DNA of 64,000 nucleotides from Streptomyces longisporoflavus. Its GTDB lineage: Bacteria; Actinomycetota; Actinomycetes; Streptomycetales; Streptomycetaceae. Of the stretch, positions 1 through 8,797 are shown piece by piece. Position 1 is the stretch's first letter. The number at the start of each line of letters is the position of its first letter. A program made the position numbers and the translations under genes. Below the pieces are notes generated by a model. The model saw only the letters and a program-made list of their open reading frames with translations, made no database searches and was not told where the DNA came from. The stretch covers positions 248,001 to 312,000 of the forward strand of contig NZ_BMTR01000001.1 in NCBI RefSeq assembly GCF_014649775.1, in the 5' to 3' direction.

Positions 1-1767
1 TACCTGCCGATGCCCAGCGCCCACGCGCACGAGACCCTGGACGTGTTCATCGAGGCCAGCCGCACGGACAAGGGCTTCTGGGCCAACATGCGCGCCTACT
101 TCGTAAGCCTGCTCAAGGCCTACTACGGCGACGCGGCCACCGCCGACAACGACTTCTGCTTCGATCACCTGCCACGGCTCACGGGCTCGCACTCGACGTA
201 CGAGACGGTCGTGGCGCAACTCGACGGCGTGTGCAAGGGCTACTTCCTGATGGGGGAGAACCCGGCCGTGGGCTCCGCCAACACCCGGTTGCAGCGCCTG
301 GGCATGGCCAACCTCGAATGGCTGGTCGTACGGGACTTCTCGCTGATCGAGTCGGCCACCTGGTGGCAGGACGGCCCCGAGATCGAGACCGGCGAGATGA
401 GCACCGAGGACATCGCCACCGAGGTGTTCTTCTTCCCCGCCGCCGCGCACACGGAGAAGTCCGGGTCGTTCACCAACACCAACCGCTGGGTGCAGTGGCA
501 CCACGCGGCCGTCGAACCCCGCGGAGACGCGCGCAGCGACCTGTGGTTCACCTACCACCTCGGCCGGCGCATCAAGGAGAAGCTGGCCGCGTCCAGCGAC
601 CCGATGGACCAGCCCGTGCACGACCTGACCTGGGACTATCCGGTGGAGGGGCCGCTGCAGGAGCCGGTGGCGGACTCGGTGCTCGCCGAGATCAACGGCC
701 ATGGTGCCGACGGGAGCCCGCTGTCGGCGTACACCGAGCTGAAGGACGACGGTTCGACGCGGTGCGGCTGCTGGATCTACTGCGGTGTGTACGCGGACGG
801 CGTCAACCAGGCCGCCCGCCGCAAACCCGGCAAGGAGCAGGACTGGGTGGCCGCCGAGTGGGCCTGGGCGTGGCCCGCCAACCGCCGCATCCTCTACAAC
901 CGGGCGTCGGCCGCCCCCGACGGCACCCCGTGGAGCGAACGCAAGGCCTACGTCTGGTGGGACGAGAACGACGGCAAGTGGACCGGGCACGACGTGCCGG
1001 ACTTCGTGCCGGACCGTGCCCCGGACTACGTGCCCCCGAAGGGCGCGACCGGTCCCGACGCGCTGCGCGGTGACGACGCCTTCATCATGCAGGCCGACGG
1101 CAAGGGGTGGCTGTACGCGCCCGCAGGCCTCGAGGACGGTCCGCTGCCCACGCACTACGAACCCCAGGACTCGCCCTTCCCCAACGCGCTGTATCCGTCC
1201 AGGCCGCGCTCTCCCGTCCGGCAGCTGATGCCGCGGGAGGGCAACCGCTACCACCCGAGCGGCGACGAGCCCGGCAGCGACGTCTATCCGTACATCGTCA
1301 CCACCCACCGCCTCACGGAGCACTTCACGGCGGGCGGCATGAGCCGCTGGTCGCCCTATCTCTCCGAACTGCAGCCGGAGTTCTTCTGCGAGGTCTCGCC
1401 GCAGCTCGCCGCCGAGTGCGGCCTTGAACACACCGGCTGGGCCACCATCATCACGGCCCGCAACGCCGTGGAGGCCAGGGTCATGGTCACCGCACGGATC
1501 AAGCCCCTCACCGTGCACGGGCGCACGGTGCACCAGATCGGCCTGCCCTTCCACTGGGGCCCCAACGGCGTGGCCACCGGCGACGCGGCCAACGAACTGG
1601 TGGCCATCGCCCTTGACCCGAACGCCCACATCCAGGAGGACAAGGCCCTCACCGCGGACATCCGGCCCGGTCGGCGCCCTCGCGGCCCGGACCTGCCCGA
1701 GCTGGTCGCCGCATACCGCCGACGCGCGGGCATCACCGAGACCACGGGTACGGAGGCCGGGACATGA
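1..1767 (+). CDS. formate dehydrogenase catalytic (alpha) subunit, C-terminal part, 5' partial
   Basis: The reading frame is open from the first base, so this is the distal part of a longer gene and the ATG at base 10 is internal. The visible 588 residues resemble the C-terminal half of FdnG/FdoG-type molybdopterin oxidoreductases, which oxidise formate to CO2. Recognisable stretches include YFLMGENPAVG near the start, a Trp-rich middle section and a C-terminal cofactor-binding region (FHWGPNGVATGDAANEL). The N-terminal [4Fe-4S] domain and the catalytic Cys or selenocysteine position lie outside the window, so whether this enzyme is a selenoprotein cannot be seen. The stop codon overlaps the ATG of the iron-sulfur subunit gene (ATGA), and the membrane subunit follows, forming a translationally coupled operon. 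The identity as formate dehydrogenase, rather than another DMSO reductase family member, rests on the gene order and the C-terminal sequence. Confidence 0.88.
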   Translation, partial: YLPMPSAHAHETLDVFIEASRTDKGFWANMRAYFVSLLKAYYGDAATADNDFCFDHLPRLTGSHSTYETVVAQLDGVCKGYFLMGENPAVGSANTRLQRLGMANLEWLVVRDFSLIESATWWQDGPEIETGEMSTEDIATEVFFFPAAAHTEKSGSFTNTNRWVQWHHAAVEPRGDARSDLWFTYHLGRRIKEKLAASSDPMDQPVHDLTWDYPVEGPLQEPVADSVLAEINGHGADGSPLSAYTELKDDGSTRCGCWIYCGVYADGVNQAARRKPGKEQDWVAAEWAWAWPANRRILYNRASAAPDGTPWSERKAYVWWDENDGKWTGHDVPDFVPDRAPDYVPPKGATGPDALRGDDAFIMQADGKGWLYAPAGLEDGPLPTHYEPQDSPFPNALYPSRPRSPVRQLMPREGNRYHPSGDEPGSDVYPYIVTTHRLTEHFTAGGMSRWSPYLSELQPEFFCEVSPQLAAECGLEHTGWATIITARNAVEARVMVTARIKPLTVHGRTVHQIGLPFHWGPNGVATGDAANELVAIALDPNAHIQEDKALTADIRPGRRPRGPDLPELVAAYRRRAGITETTGTEAGT

Positions 1768-2696
1768 TGGAGCGCCATCTGCTGAGCGGGGTCGAGCCCG
1801 ACCCCGCCCGCGACGCGGGCCACCCCGAGCCGCCCCCGCGGGTCGGCTTCTTCACCGACACCTCCGTATGCATCGGCTGCAAGGCCTGCGAGGTGGCGTG
1901 CAAGGAGTGGAACGCGATCCCGGAGGACGGGCTCTCCCTCACCGGGATGAGTTACGACAACACTCAAGGGCTCGGCGCGTCCACCTGGCGCCATGTGGCC
2001 TTCATCGAGCAAACGGTGTCCGAGGAAACGGTGCCCGAGCCGCAGGGGCGCACCCAGCTCCCGCTCGTGGACGGCACGGCCCCGGCCGCGCCGCAGGAAG
2101 CGGGCGAGACCACCCGCTGGCTGATGTCGTCCGACGTGTGCAAACACTGCACGCACGCGGCATGCCTGGACGTCTGCCCGACCGGCTCGCTCTTCCGCAC
2201 CGAGTTCGGCACGGTCGTCGTGCAGGAGGACATCTGCAACGGTTGCGGCTACTGCGTGCCCGCCTGCCCGTACGGCGTCATCGAGCAGCGCCCCTCGGAC
2301 GGGCGGGCGTTCAAGTGCACCATGTGTTACGACCGGCTCAGCGCCGGCCAGGAGCCCGCCTGCGCCAAGGCCTGCCCCACCGAGTCCATCCAGTTCGGGC
2401 CCCTGGACGAGCTGCGCGAACGGGCCGCCCTGCGCGTCGACCAGCTGCACGAGGCGGGTGTGAGCGGCGCGCGTCTCTACGGGGACGATCCGGACGGCGG
2501 AGTCGGCGGTGACGGCGCCTTCTTCCTGCTCCTGGACAAACCCGAGGTGTACGGGCTGCCGCCCGACCCCGTCGTCACCACACGTGACCTGCCCGCCATG
2601 TGGAAGCACGCGGGAGCGGCGGCCGTGTCCCTGCTCGGCGGATTCGCCCTCTCCTTCGCCCTGCCCGCTCTCGCACGAAGGAGGGGGACGCGATGA
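1764..2696 (+). CDS. formate dehydrogenase iron-sulfur (beta) subunit
   Basis: A 310-residue electron-transfer subunit of the FdnH/FdoH class that passes electrons from the catalytic subunit to the membrane partner. Four ferredoxin-type [4Fe-4S] motifs are visible: CIGCKACEVAC at residues 36-46, CKHCTHAACLDVCP near 129-142, CNGCGYCVPACP near 158-169, and a split set beginning CTMC and ending CAKACP. A hydrophobic helix near the C-terminus (AAAVSLLGGFALSFALPAL) followed by Arg residues suggests a membrane anchor, as in E. coli FdnH. Both ends overlap neighbours by 4 bases (ATGA), so the three subunits are probably translated in coupled fashion. Two adjacent Met codons begin the frame and either could start translation. 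Confidence 0.92.
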   Translation: MMERHLLSGVEPDPARDAGHPEPPPRVGFFTDTSVCIGCKACEVACKEWNAIPEDGLSLTGMSYDNTQGLGASTWRHVAFIEQTVSEETVPEPQGRTQLPLVDGTAPAAPQEAGETTRWLMSSDVCKHCTHAACLDVCPTGSLFRTEFGTVVVQEDICNGCGYCVPACPYGVIEQRPSDGRAFKCTMCYDRLSAGQEPACAKACPTESIQFGPLDELRERAALRVDQLHEAGVSGARLYGDDPDGGVGGDGAFFLLLDKPEVYGLPPDPVVTTRDLPAMWKHAGAAAVSLLGGFALSFALPALARRRGTR

Positions 2697-3739
2697 GCGA
2701 GCTCCAGGGACGGCGGGAACGCCGAGGACGCCAGGGTCGCCGAGGGCGCCGCGGACGCCGTGGTGAACAACTCATGGTGCCGGAAGCCGAGTTCGCCTCG
2801 TACTATGGGCGGCCGATCATCAAGGCGCCGTCCTGGTCCGCCACCGACATCGCCGGCTACTTCTTCCTGGGCGGTCTGGCGGGCGCGGGCTCCGTGCTCG
2901 CGGCCGGCGCCCAGCTGACGGGGCGCGGGAGCACGGCCACCGCCATGAAGGTGTCATCGCTGGGGGCGGTGTCGCTGGCAGCGGCGGCGCTCATCCACGA
3001 TCTCGGCGTGCCGAGCCGCTTCCCGAACATGCTGCGGGTCCTCAAGCCGACGTCACCGATGAGCGTGGGTTCCTGGCTCCTTGCCGCCTACGGTCCCGCC
3101 GCAGGGGTGGCGGCGGTCTGCGCGACCACCGGCCGGCTGCCCCGCATCGGCGCCGTGGCGACCGGCGCGGCCGCCGTGTTCGGCCCGGCCGTGGCGTCCT
3201 ACACCGCCGTGCTCGCGGCCGACACCGCGGTGCCCGCCTGGCACGGGGCCCACCGGGAGTTGCCCTACGTCTTCACCGCGTCCGCCACGGCCGCCGCCTC
3301 TGGCATGGCCCTGGTCGCGGGGCCCGTGCGGGAGTCCGCTCCGGCGCGCTGTGCCGCGGTTGCGGCGGCGATGGCCGAGGCCGCCGCGGTGCGGGCGGCC
3401 GAGAAACGGCTCGGCATGGTCGCCGAGACCTACCGGCAGGGCCGTGCCGGGCAACTGATGCGCTGTGCCCGGTGGTTGACCGCGGCCGGTGCCGCCGGGG
3501 CCGCGGCTCTCGGCGGGCGCAGCAGGACCGCGGCCGTGGCAGGGGGCCTTGCGATGCTCGCCGGGTCGGCCTGTACGCGCTTCGGCGTCTTCGCCGCCGG
3601 CATTGCCTCGGCCGAGGACCCCAAGTACACGGTGGTCCCGCAGCGGTCCGACGCCCCGTCCGATACCCGGTCCGATACCCGGTCCGATGCCCGGCCCGAG
3701 GTGCCGACGTGCGGCCCGCACGACCACGAAGAATCATGA
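2693..3739 (+). CDS. NrfD/PsrC-type membrane subunit of the formate dehydrogenase complex
   Basis: A 348-residue polytopic membrane protein. The ATG at 2693 was chosen because it overlaps the previous stop codon and is preceded by AAGGAGGGGG at good distance; a longer frame from 2600 would lack this signal. The first 30 residues are extremely Arg-rich (repeated RRGRR units), followed by FASYYGRPIIKAPSW and a series of hydrophobic segments typical of the NrfD family, which exchange electrons with menaquinone. It would replace the cytochrome b subunit (FdnI/FdoI) found in enterobacterial formate dehydrogenases. The C-terminus carries a short Asp/Arg/Ser/Thr repeat (SDTRSDTRSDAR) encoded by a 12-base tandem repeat. 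The assignment rests on fold character and operon position. Confidence 0.82.
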   Translation: MSELQGRRERRGRQGRRGRRGRRGEQLMVPEAEFASYYGRPIIKAPSWSATDIAGYFFLGGLAGAGSVLAAGAQLTGRGSTATAMKVSSLGAVSLAAAALIHDLGVPSRFPNMLRVLKPTSPMSVGSWLLAAYGPAAGVAAVCATTGRLPRIGAVATGAAAVFGPAVASYTAVLAADTAVPAWHGAHRELPYVFTASATAAASGMALVAGPVRESAPARCAAVAAAMAEAAAVRAAEKRLGMVAETYRQGRAGQLMRCARWLTAAGAAGAAALGGRSRTAAVAGGLAMLAGSACTRFGVFAAGIASAEDPKYTVVPQRSDAPSDTRSDTRSDARPEVPTCGPHDHEES

Positions 3740-3776
3740 GGACGAATCATCTGTAAACAGAGGAAAGGGGCGCGAC

Positions 3777-4103
<327 letters not shown>

Positions 4104-4248
4104 GGGGCCGCTGCCGGGCCGTTGACGTGGCGCCGGCGTGCCGCTGATCGGGTGATTCATCAGGTGCGGCGTGCATGCCGGGAAACGGATGGGGCACCCG
4201 AGACGCGGGGTGCGAAGCGTCGGAACGGCCTCGGACGCTTGGCTTCGT

Positions 4249-4284
4249 CGCCGGTCGGCCGCATTGGGGTGCGGCCGACCGGCG
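4249..4284. terminator. 15-bp perfect inverted repeat between convergent genes
   Basis: CGCCGGTCGGCCGCA at 4249-4263 is exactly complementary to 4270-4284, leaving a 6-base loop. There is no T-run, as is usual in Streptomyces. It sits between the end of the Lys-rich protein gene and the convergent SDR gene, so it could end transcripts from both sides. Confidence 0.75.
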
Positions 4285-4338
4285 GCCTTCTCCGTCAGGG
4301 CTTTCCGTCAGGATCCCGTGAAGGACCCCGTGCAGGGC

Positions 4339-5232
4339 TTACGGCAGCGGAGTGCCGCCCGTCGCGTTCATGACCTCGGCCGTGATGAAACTGGCGTGAC
4401 GTGAGGCCAGGAACACGTACGCGGGCGCCATTTCGGCGGGCTGGGCCGGGCGCCCCATCGGTGCCTGCTTCCCGAACTCGGCCGTGTCCGGCAGCGTCGC
4501 CGGGATCAGGGGCGTCCATACGGGCCCCGGTGCCACGGCGTTCACCCGGATCCCCTTCTCCACCAGCATCTGGGCGAGCCCCTGGGTGAAGGTGACGATG
4601 GCGCCCTTGGTCATGGCGTAGTCGAGCAGGTGAGGGCTCGGCTTGTAGGCCTGCACCGAGGTGGTGTTGATGATCGAACCGCCCGACGGAATGTGCGGCG
4701 CAGCCAATTTGCAGAGCCAGAACATGGCGTACAGGTTCGTGCGTACGACGCGGTCGAACTGCTCGGTGGTGATGGAGCCGATCCCGTCCGGCTGGGACAT
4801 CTGGTACGCGGCGTTGTTGACGAGGACGTCGATGCGCCCGAACTCGTTCACGGCCCGTCCCACCACCTCGCGGCACCGCTCCTCCTCGCGGATGTCGCAG
4901 GGGAAGGCGATCGCGGTGCGCCCCGCGTCCTCGACGAGGCGGACCGTCTCACGGGCCTCGTCCGCCTCTTCGGGCAGGTGGGTGAAGAGGACGTCGGCGC
5001 CCTCGCGGGCGAAGGCGAGAGCGACCGCTCGGCCGATGCCGGAATCACCGCCGGTCAGTACCGTCTTGGCGCCCTCCAGGAGGCCGCTGCCCCGGTAGGA
5101 GTCCTCGCCGTGGTCGGGCGGCGGGTCCATCGGGCCGGTCCAGCCCGGGTGCTCCTGGTTCTGGTCGGGGAAGTCCGGGCGGGGGTGGGCGGTGGTCGGA
5201 TCCTGGGAGCTTCGGGCGTCATTCATGGTCAT
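4339..5232 (-). CDS. SDR family oxidoreductase (YghA/YhdF-like)
   Basis: A 297-residue short-chain dehydrogenase with the roughly 50-residue Pro/Asp/His-rich N-terminal extension typical of the YghA/YhdF branch. The NAD(P) motif TGGDSGIG is at residues 60-67, NNAA at 139-142, and the catalytic Ser192, Tyr205 and Lys209 are present (DYAMTKG). The conserved C-terminal pattern ending TGGTPLP is intact. Members of this branch are often stress-induced, and the substrate is unknown. The ATG at 5232 follows GAGAGGA. The gene is monocistronic and convergent with the upstream small protein gene. Confidence 0.9.
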   Translation of the reverse strand: MTMNDARSSQDPTTAHPRPDFPDQNQEHPGWTGPMDPPPDHGEDSYRGSGLLEGAKTVLTGGDSGIGRAVALAFAREGADVLFTHLPEEADEARETVRLVEDAGRTAIAFPCDIREEERCREVVGRAVNEFGRIDVLVNNAAYQMSQPDGIGSITTEQFDRVVRTNLYAMFWLCKLAAPHIPSGGSIINTTSVQAYKPSPHLLDYAMTKGAIVTFTQGLAQMLVEKGIRVNAVAPGPVWTPLIPATLPDTAEFGKQAPMGRPAQPAEMAPAYVFLASRHASFITAEVMNATGGTPLP

Positions 5233-5391
5233 GGTCCTCTCTGTCCAGGGGCGGCCTTCGAGGGCCGGGTGCGCCCGATTTCACACTCCGCCGACTCACC
5301 GTTGGCCGCCACTCGTGCGATTACGCAGGGCGACTCGGCCGTCCGGAACGGGCGGCCACGAGGGCGCCGCCCGTGCCGGGCCGCCGACGAG

Positions 5392-5631
5392 TCATCGCAG
5401 GGCGTCGCCCGAAAGGAGTGAGTCATCGGTGGGGCGGGCGCCGGGCAGTTGGTGGCTCGCGGCCACCACGGCGGCGTCGATGTCGCTGGTGCCGGTGGCC
5501 AGGCACAGGCTGTAGGCGACGTCCTCGTACTCCTGACGGCTCTGAGGGCTTCCCTGGTCGGCCCTCAGGACGGCCAGGGCCTTGTAGCGCTCCAGCAGGT
5601 CTTCGAGGACCACGGGGTGGGCCAGCAGCAT
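5392..5631 (-). CDS. DUF5133 domain-containing small protein
   Basis: A 79-residue protein matching the Streptomyces DUF5133 pattern: MLLAHPVVLEDLLERYKALAV at the start, then a Y-x-DVAYSLCLATGT motif and AAxxAASHQLPGA. The family is short, mostly helical and of unknown function; members are often found near redox or stress genes. The start is supported by AAAGGA five bases upstream. It lies downstream of the LysR gene on the same strand, about 100 bases away. Confidence 0.85.
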   Translation of the reverse strand: MLLAHPVVLEDLLERYKALAVLRADQGSPQSRQEYEDVAYSLCLATGTSDIDAAVVAASHQLPGARPTDDSLLSGDALR

Positions 5632-5730
5632 GAGAATCCTTTCGGGTCTTGCGGTGCGACCATCGCTACGCCCGTGTGCCCCTGCCGCGGAAGATCAATC
5701 TGCCCCGGGGCGACGTTCGCGCAGACCCGT

Positions 5731-6651
5731 TCAGGACGCTGCCGCCGCCGCGGTGTGGGCCGTCGCCGCCTCGCGCAGCGCATGCAGTCCGGCCGCCACC
5801 AGCGGATGCTCGGCGCTGCCGCGCCGCACCGCGGCCAGGAACCGGCGCGCGGGAACGGGCGTGCCCCGCAGCGGGACCCGGACGACCGGGTGCCGGGGGA
5901 GCGGCACGATCCTCGGCACGAGACAGACGCCGAAGCCCTCGGAGACGAGCGAGGAGACCGCGTACCACTCCTTGACCTGGTGGGTTATGCGCGGCGTGAA
6001 GCCGGCCGCCGTACACGCGGCCATCACCAGCGGATAGGTGTCGTTGTTCGCCTTCTTCACGATCCACGGCTGCCCGGCGGCCTCCGCGAGTTCGACTCCT
6101 CCCGGCCGGGCGAGCTGGTGCCCCTCGGGCACCAGCAGGTCCTGGAGGTCGGTCAGGAGCGGTGTCTGCTCGAAGCGGGCGTCCGTGACGGGCGGCGCGT
6201 CGGGGCCGGGCAGCACCAGGGCCACGTCCGTCTCGTCCGCGAGCAGCATCCGGTAGCACTCGGCGCTCTCCTCCTCGACGAGCAACGACTCCACCAGCGG
6301 GTCTGTCTCCCGCAGCCGGGCGGCTGCCGGAGCACCCAGCGCGGCAAGGGCGGAGGAGACCCCGCACAGCCGCAGGGTGCCCCGGATGCCCGAACCCTGC
6401 ATGGCCAGTTCCGCCCGGGCCGCCTCCCACTGCGCCCGCAGCGCGTCGGCGTGCCGGAGCACGACGTGCGCGGCCGGTGTCAGACGCACACGCCGCCCCT
6501 CGGGCCGCAGCAACTCCACTCCCAGGTCACGGGCGAGGAGCCGCAGTTGCTGGGAGACGGCCGAGGGAGTCAGATGCAGGGCCCCGGCGGTCGCGGTGAC
6601 CGTGCCGTGCTCGGCGAGTGCCCGTAAGACGTGCAGCCGGTGGTCGATCAT
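5731..6651 (-). CDS. LysR family transcriptional regulator
   Basis: A 306-residue regulator. The ATG at 6651 (MIDHRLHVLRALAEHGTVTATA) begins the classical winged helix-turn-helix (residues 1-60, with PSAVSQQLRLLARDLGVELL as recognition helix and wing), followed by a LysR substrate-binding domain. A longer in-frame extension upstream lacks LysR character and overlaps the divergent gene, so it was rejected. It is divergent from the EamA exporter starting 74 bases away, the standard arrangement in which the LysR protein controls the neighbouring transporter. The effector is not predictable. Confidence 0.9.
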   Translation of the reverse strand: MIDHRLHVLRALAEHGTVTATAGALHLTPSAVSQQLRLLARDLGVELLRPEGRRVRLTPAAHVVLRHADALRAQWEAARAELAMQGSGIRGTLRLCGVSSALAALGAPAAARLRETDPLVESLLVEEESAECYRMLLADETDVALVLPGPDAPPVTDARFEQTPLLTDLQDLLVPEGHQLARPGGVELAEAAGQPWIVKKANNDTYPLVMAACTAAGFTPRITHQVKEWYAVSSLVSEGFGVCLVPRIVPLPRHPVVRVPLRGTPVPARRFLAAVRRGSAEHPLVAAGLHALREAATAHTAAAAAS

Positions 6652-6724
6652 GAAGGCAAGCCTAAAAGGTTGTGTCCGTTTTCTTTTGCTGGACGTGCAT
6701 GATCGTGCTGCCGAGCCTGGAGAC

Positions 6725-7711
6725 ATGAAGAAGCTCCTGGCCGTCGGCCTCTCCGCCGCTGCCGCGATCCCCGCTCGCGCGATTCCGGCTCCCGCGCTGA
6801 TGCTCGGCAGCGTGCTGAGCCTGCAGTTCGGGCAGGCCCTGGGCAAGCAGCTCGCCGGAGCGGTCGGCGCGCCGGGCGCCGTGGCCCTGCGCCTGGGGCT
6901 TGCCGCGGTGCTCCTGCTGCTCCTGTACCGGCCCTCGCTGCCGCGCACCCGCAAGGACGCGGCGCTGGTCCTGGCCTTCGGGACGGCCATCGCCGGGATG
7001 AACCTCATCTATCCCGCACTGCTCCTGCTTCCCCTCGGTCTGGCCAGCGCGCTGCAACTCCTCGGCCCGATCACGCTGGCCGTGCTGACCTCGCGTCAGT
7101 GGCGTGACGTGGGCTGTGCCGTCCTGGCCGGGTGCGGGGTATGGCTCTTCCACGTGCCCCACGGCGCCGGCTCCTCGCTCCCCGGAGTGCTGGCGGCCCT
7201 GGCGGCAGGAGCGGCCATGGCCGGCTATCTGGTGCTGAGCAAGAAGGCGGGGGCCAGGAGCGCGGGAGGCGGCCCGCTGGCACTGGCGGTGACATGGGCG
7301 GCCTTACTGACGCTCCCGCTGGGCCTCGCGGACCGGGGCGCCGGGCTCCTCACTCCGCGGGTTCTGCTGCTGGGGACCGCCCTTGCCGTGCTGTCGGCGG
7401 TCATTCCCTACTCGCTGGAGCTGGCGGCCCTGCGCAGGCTGCCGGTCCGGACGGTGAGCGTGCTGACCAGCCTGGAGCCCGCGAGCGCGGGTCTGGCCGG
7501 CGTACTCGTCCTCGGCGAGGACCTGGGCCTCGTGCAGTGGGCGGCCCTGGCATGCGTGGGCGCGGCGAGCGCGGGCGTGGTTGCCCCGCGCTCGCCGCGC
7601 CGGGGAGGTCGCTTCGCGCGACGGCCGGGCGAGCCGGAAGAGTCAGGCCAGCAGGCCGGCGCGCAGCTTCTTGAGGGTGCCGGTGAGAAGACGCGAGACG
7701 TGCATCTGTGA
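6725..7711 (+). CDS. EamA/RhtA-type DMT superfamily exporter
   Basis: A 328-residue integral membrane protein of about ten helices built from two EamA halves, resembling RhtA-like threonine/homoserine exporters: the GSVLSLQFGQALGKQLAGA opening, an LGLASALQLLGPITLAVL segment and SLEPASAGLAGVLVLGE near the end. The ATG at 6725 was chosen because it begins the first hydrophobic region; upstream frame sequence is antisense to the LysR gene. The last 69 bases overlap the 3' end of the convergent sigma factor gene, so the hydrophilic tail after residue 300 is shaped by the opposite strand. Likely role: efflux of an amino acid or related metabolite under LysR control. Confidence 0.88.
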   Translation: MKKLLAVGLSAAAAIPARAIPAPALMLGSVLSLQFGQALGKQLAGAVGAPGAVALRLGLAAVLLLLLYRPSLPRTRKDAALVLAFGTAIAGMNLIYPALLLLPLGLASALQLLGPITLAVLTSRQWRDVGCAVLAGCGVWLFHVPHGAGSSLPGVLAALAAGAAMAGYLVLSKKAGARSAGGGPLALAVTWAALLTLPLGLADRGAGLLTPRVLLLGTALAVLSAVIPYSLELAALRRLPVRTVSVLTSLEPASAGLAGVLVLGEDLGLVQWAALACVGAASAGVVAPRSPRRGGRFARRPGEPEESGQQAGAQLLEGAGEKTRDVHL

Positions 7712-8491
7712 GACCCCGAGCTCGGCGCCGATCTGCGACTGGGTCATCTCCTGACCGAAGCGCAGCTCCAAAATGCGGCGCTCCCGGTCGTCGAGTTCAT
7801 CGAGCAGAGGTGCCAGCGAATGGAGGTTCTCCAGTGTCTCCATCGCCGGGTCCGGCCCTCCTATCACGTCGGCCAGAGTGCGCGTCGGTGCGGCCGCGCC
7901 CTCGCCCCCGTCGGTGGGCGCCTCGAGGGAACCGGCGGTGTAGCCGTTCGAGGCGACGAGTCCGTCTATGACCTCGTCCTCGGTGATGCACAGATACTCG
8001 GCGAGCTCCTTGACGGTCGGCTCGTGGTCCAGGCGGCCGCCCAGCTCCTCCTTCGCCCTGGCGAGCTCCACGCGCAACTCCTGCAGCCTGCGCGGGACAT
8101 GCACGGCCCAGGTGGTGTCCCGGAAGAACCGCTTGATCTCGCCGACGATGTACGGTACGGCAAAGGTGGCGAACTCGACCTCGCGGCTGAGGTCGAACCG
8201 GTCGATGGCCTTGATCAGACCGATCGTGCCGACCTGGACGATCTCTTCCATGTCGCCGTTGCCCCGGTTGCGGAAGCGGCGTGCCGCGAACTGCACGAGG
8301 GTCAGGTTCATCTCGATAAGGGTGTTGCGCGCGTACTGATATTCGTGCGTGCCCTCTTCCAGGGTCTGCAGCTTGTCGAAGAACATCTTCGACAGGGCGC
8401 GGGCGTCCTTGGGCGCCACCTTGTCCGTGTCCTCGATCCAGGGCAGCTCCGCCTCGACGGCGCCGACTGCCTGTTCAGAGATCAGTGACAT
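7643..8491 (-). CDS. SigB/SigF/SigG subfamily RNA polymerase sigma factor
   Basis: A 282-residue alternative sigma factor. Region 2 is clear (YARNTLIEMNLTLVQFAARRF, then GTIGLIKAIDRFDLSREVEFATFAVPYIVGEIKRFFRDTTW), region 3 follows (VPRRLQELRVELARAKEEL), and region 4 ends with the helix-turn-helix MTQSQIGAELGVSQMHVSRLL. This is the Streptomyces osmotic/oxidative stress and differentiation sigma group, normally held by an anti-sigma kinase (RsbW-like) and released by STAS antagonists. GGGGAGGTAGAGAC precedes the ATG. No anti-sigma gene is adjacent; a PP2C phosphatase gene is divergent. The 3' end overlaps the exporter gene by 69 bases. Confidence 0.93.
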   Translation of the reverse strand: MSLISEQAVGAVEAELPWIEDTDKVAPKDARALSKMFFDKLQTLEEGTHEYQYARNTLIEMNLTLVQFAARRFRNRGNGDMEEIVQVGTIGLIKAIDRFDLSREVEFATFAVPYIVGEIKRFFRDTTWAVHVPRRLQELRVELARAKEELGGRLDHEPTVKELAEYLCITEDEVIDGLVASNGYTAGSLEAPTDGGEGAAAPTRTLADVIGGPDPAMETLENLHSLAPLLDELDDRERRILELRFGQEMTQSQIGAELGVSQMHVSRLLTGTLKKLRAGLLA

Positions 8492-8797
8492 GTCTCTACC
8501 TCCCCTGGTGATTCAAAGCTTCCTCGTACCGCCCCTGCCCCCGCACAAAGGAGGCATGTGCGTTGACCCAATTTTTCTTGCTGCTGGGAAATAGTTGTCT
8601 CTGTGCATCGTACGATGTGGGAGGTTGCCCGGCTTCAGCCAGGCATTCGCCCGAGCCTGACAGCTCCGGCCGCCGGTGTGACTACTCGGGCGCCCCGTGG
8701 TGGACTGAGCGCAGGCCCCCGCGCCGAAGACCGGCTGACCGGGGGTGCTGTCGGCCGGGCTTCAACTTCGGTGTGGCTTAACGAGAAGCAGGATCAC
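8492..8797. promoter_or_regulatory. divergent control region between sigma factor and phosphatase genes
   Basis: About 306 bases without a convincing gene. It must hold the promoters for the sigma factor (leftward) and the phosphatase (rightward). A perfect 12-bp palindrome CATCGTACGATG lies at 8606-8617. An in-frame extension of the phosphatase from an ATG at 8603 crosses this region but has low-complexity Arg/Pro/Ala composition and no ribosome site, so it is treated as untranslated. Confidence 0.4.

Noticed and set aside
1356..2609. Long minus-strand frame of 417 codons opposite the formate dehydrogenase genes
   Set aside because: It is a GC-frame shadow with Val/Gly/Arg-rich composition and no recognisable domain, and it runs across two clearly coding genes.
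8603..8797. In-frame N-terminal extension of the phosphatase from ATG 8603
   Set aside because: Low-complexity Arg/Ala/Pro sequence without ribosome site; the GTG at 8798 begins the conserved protein.
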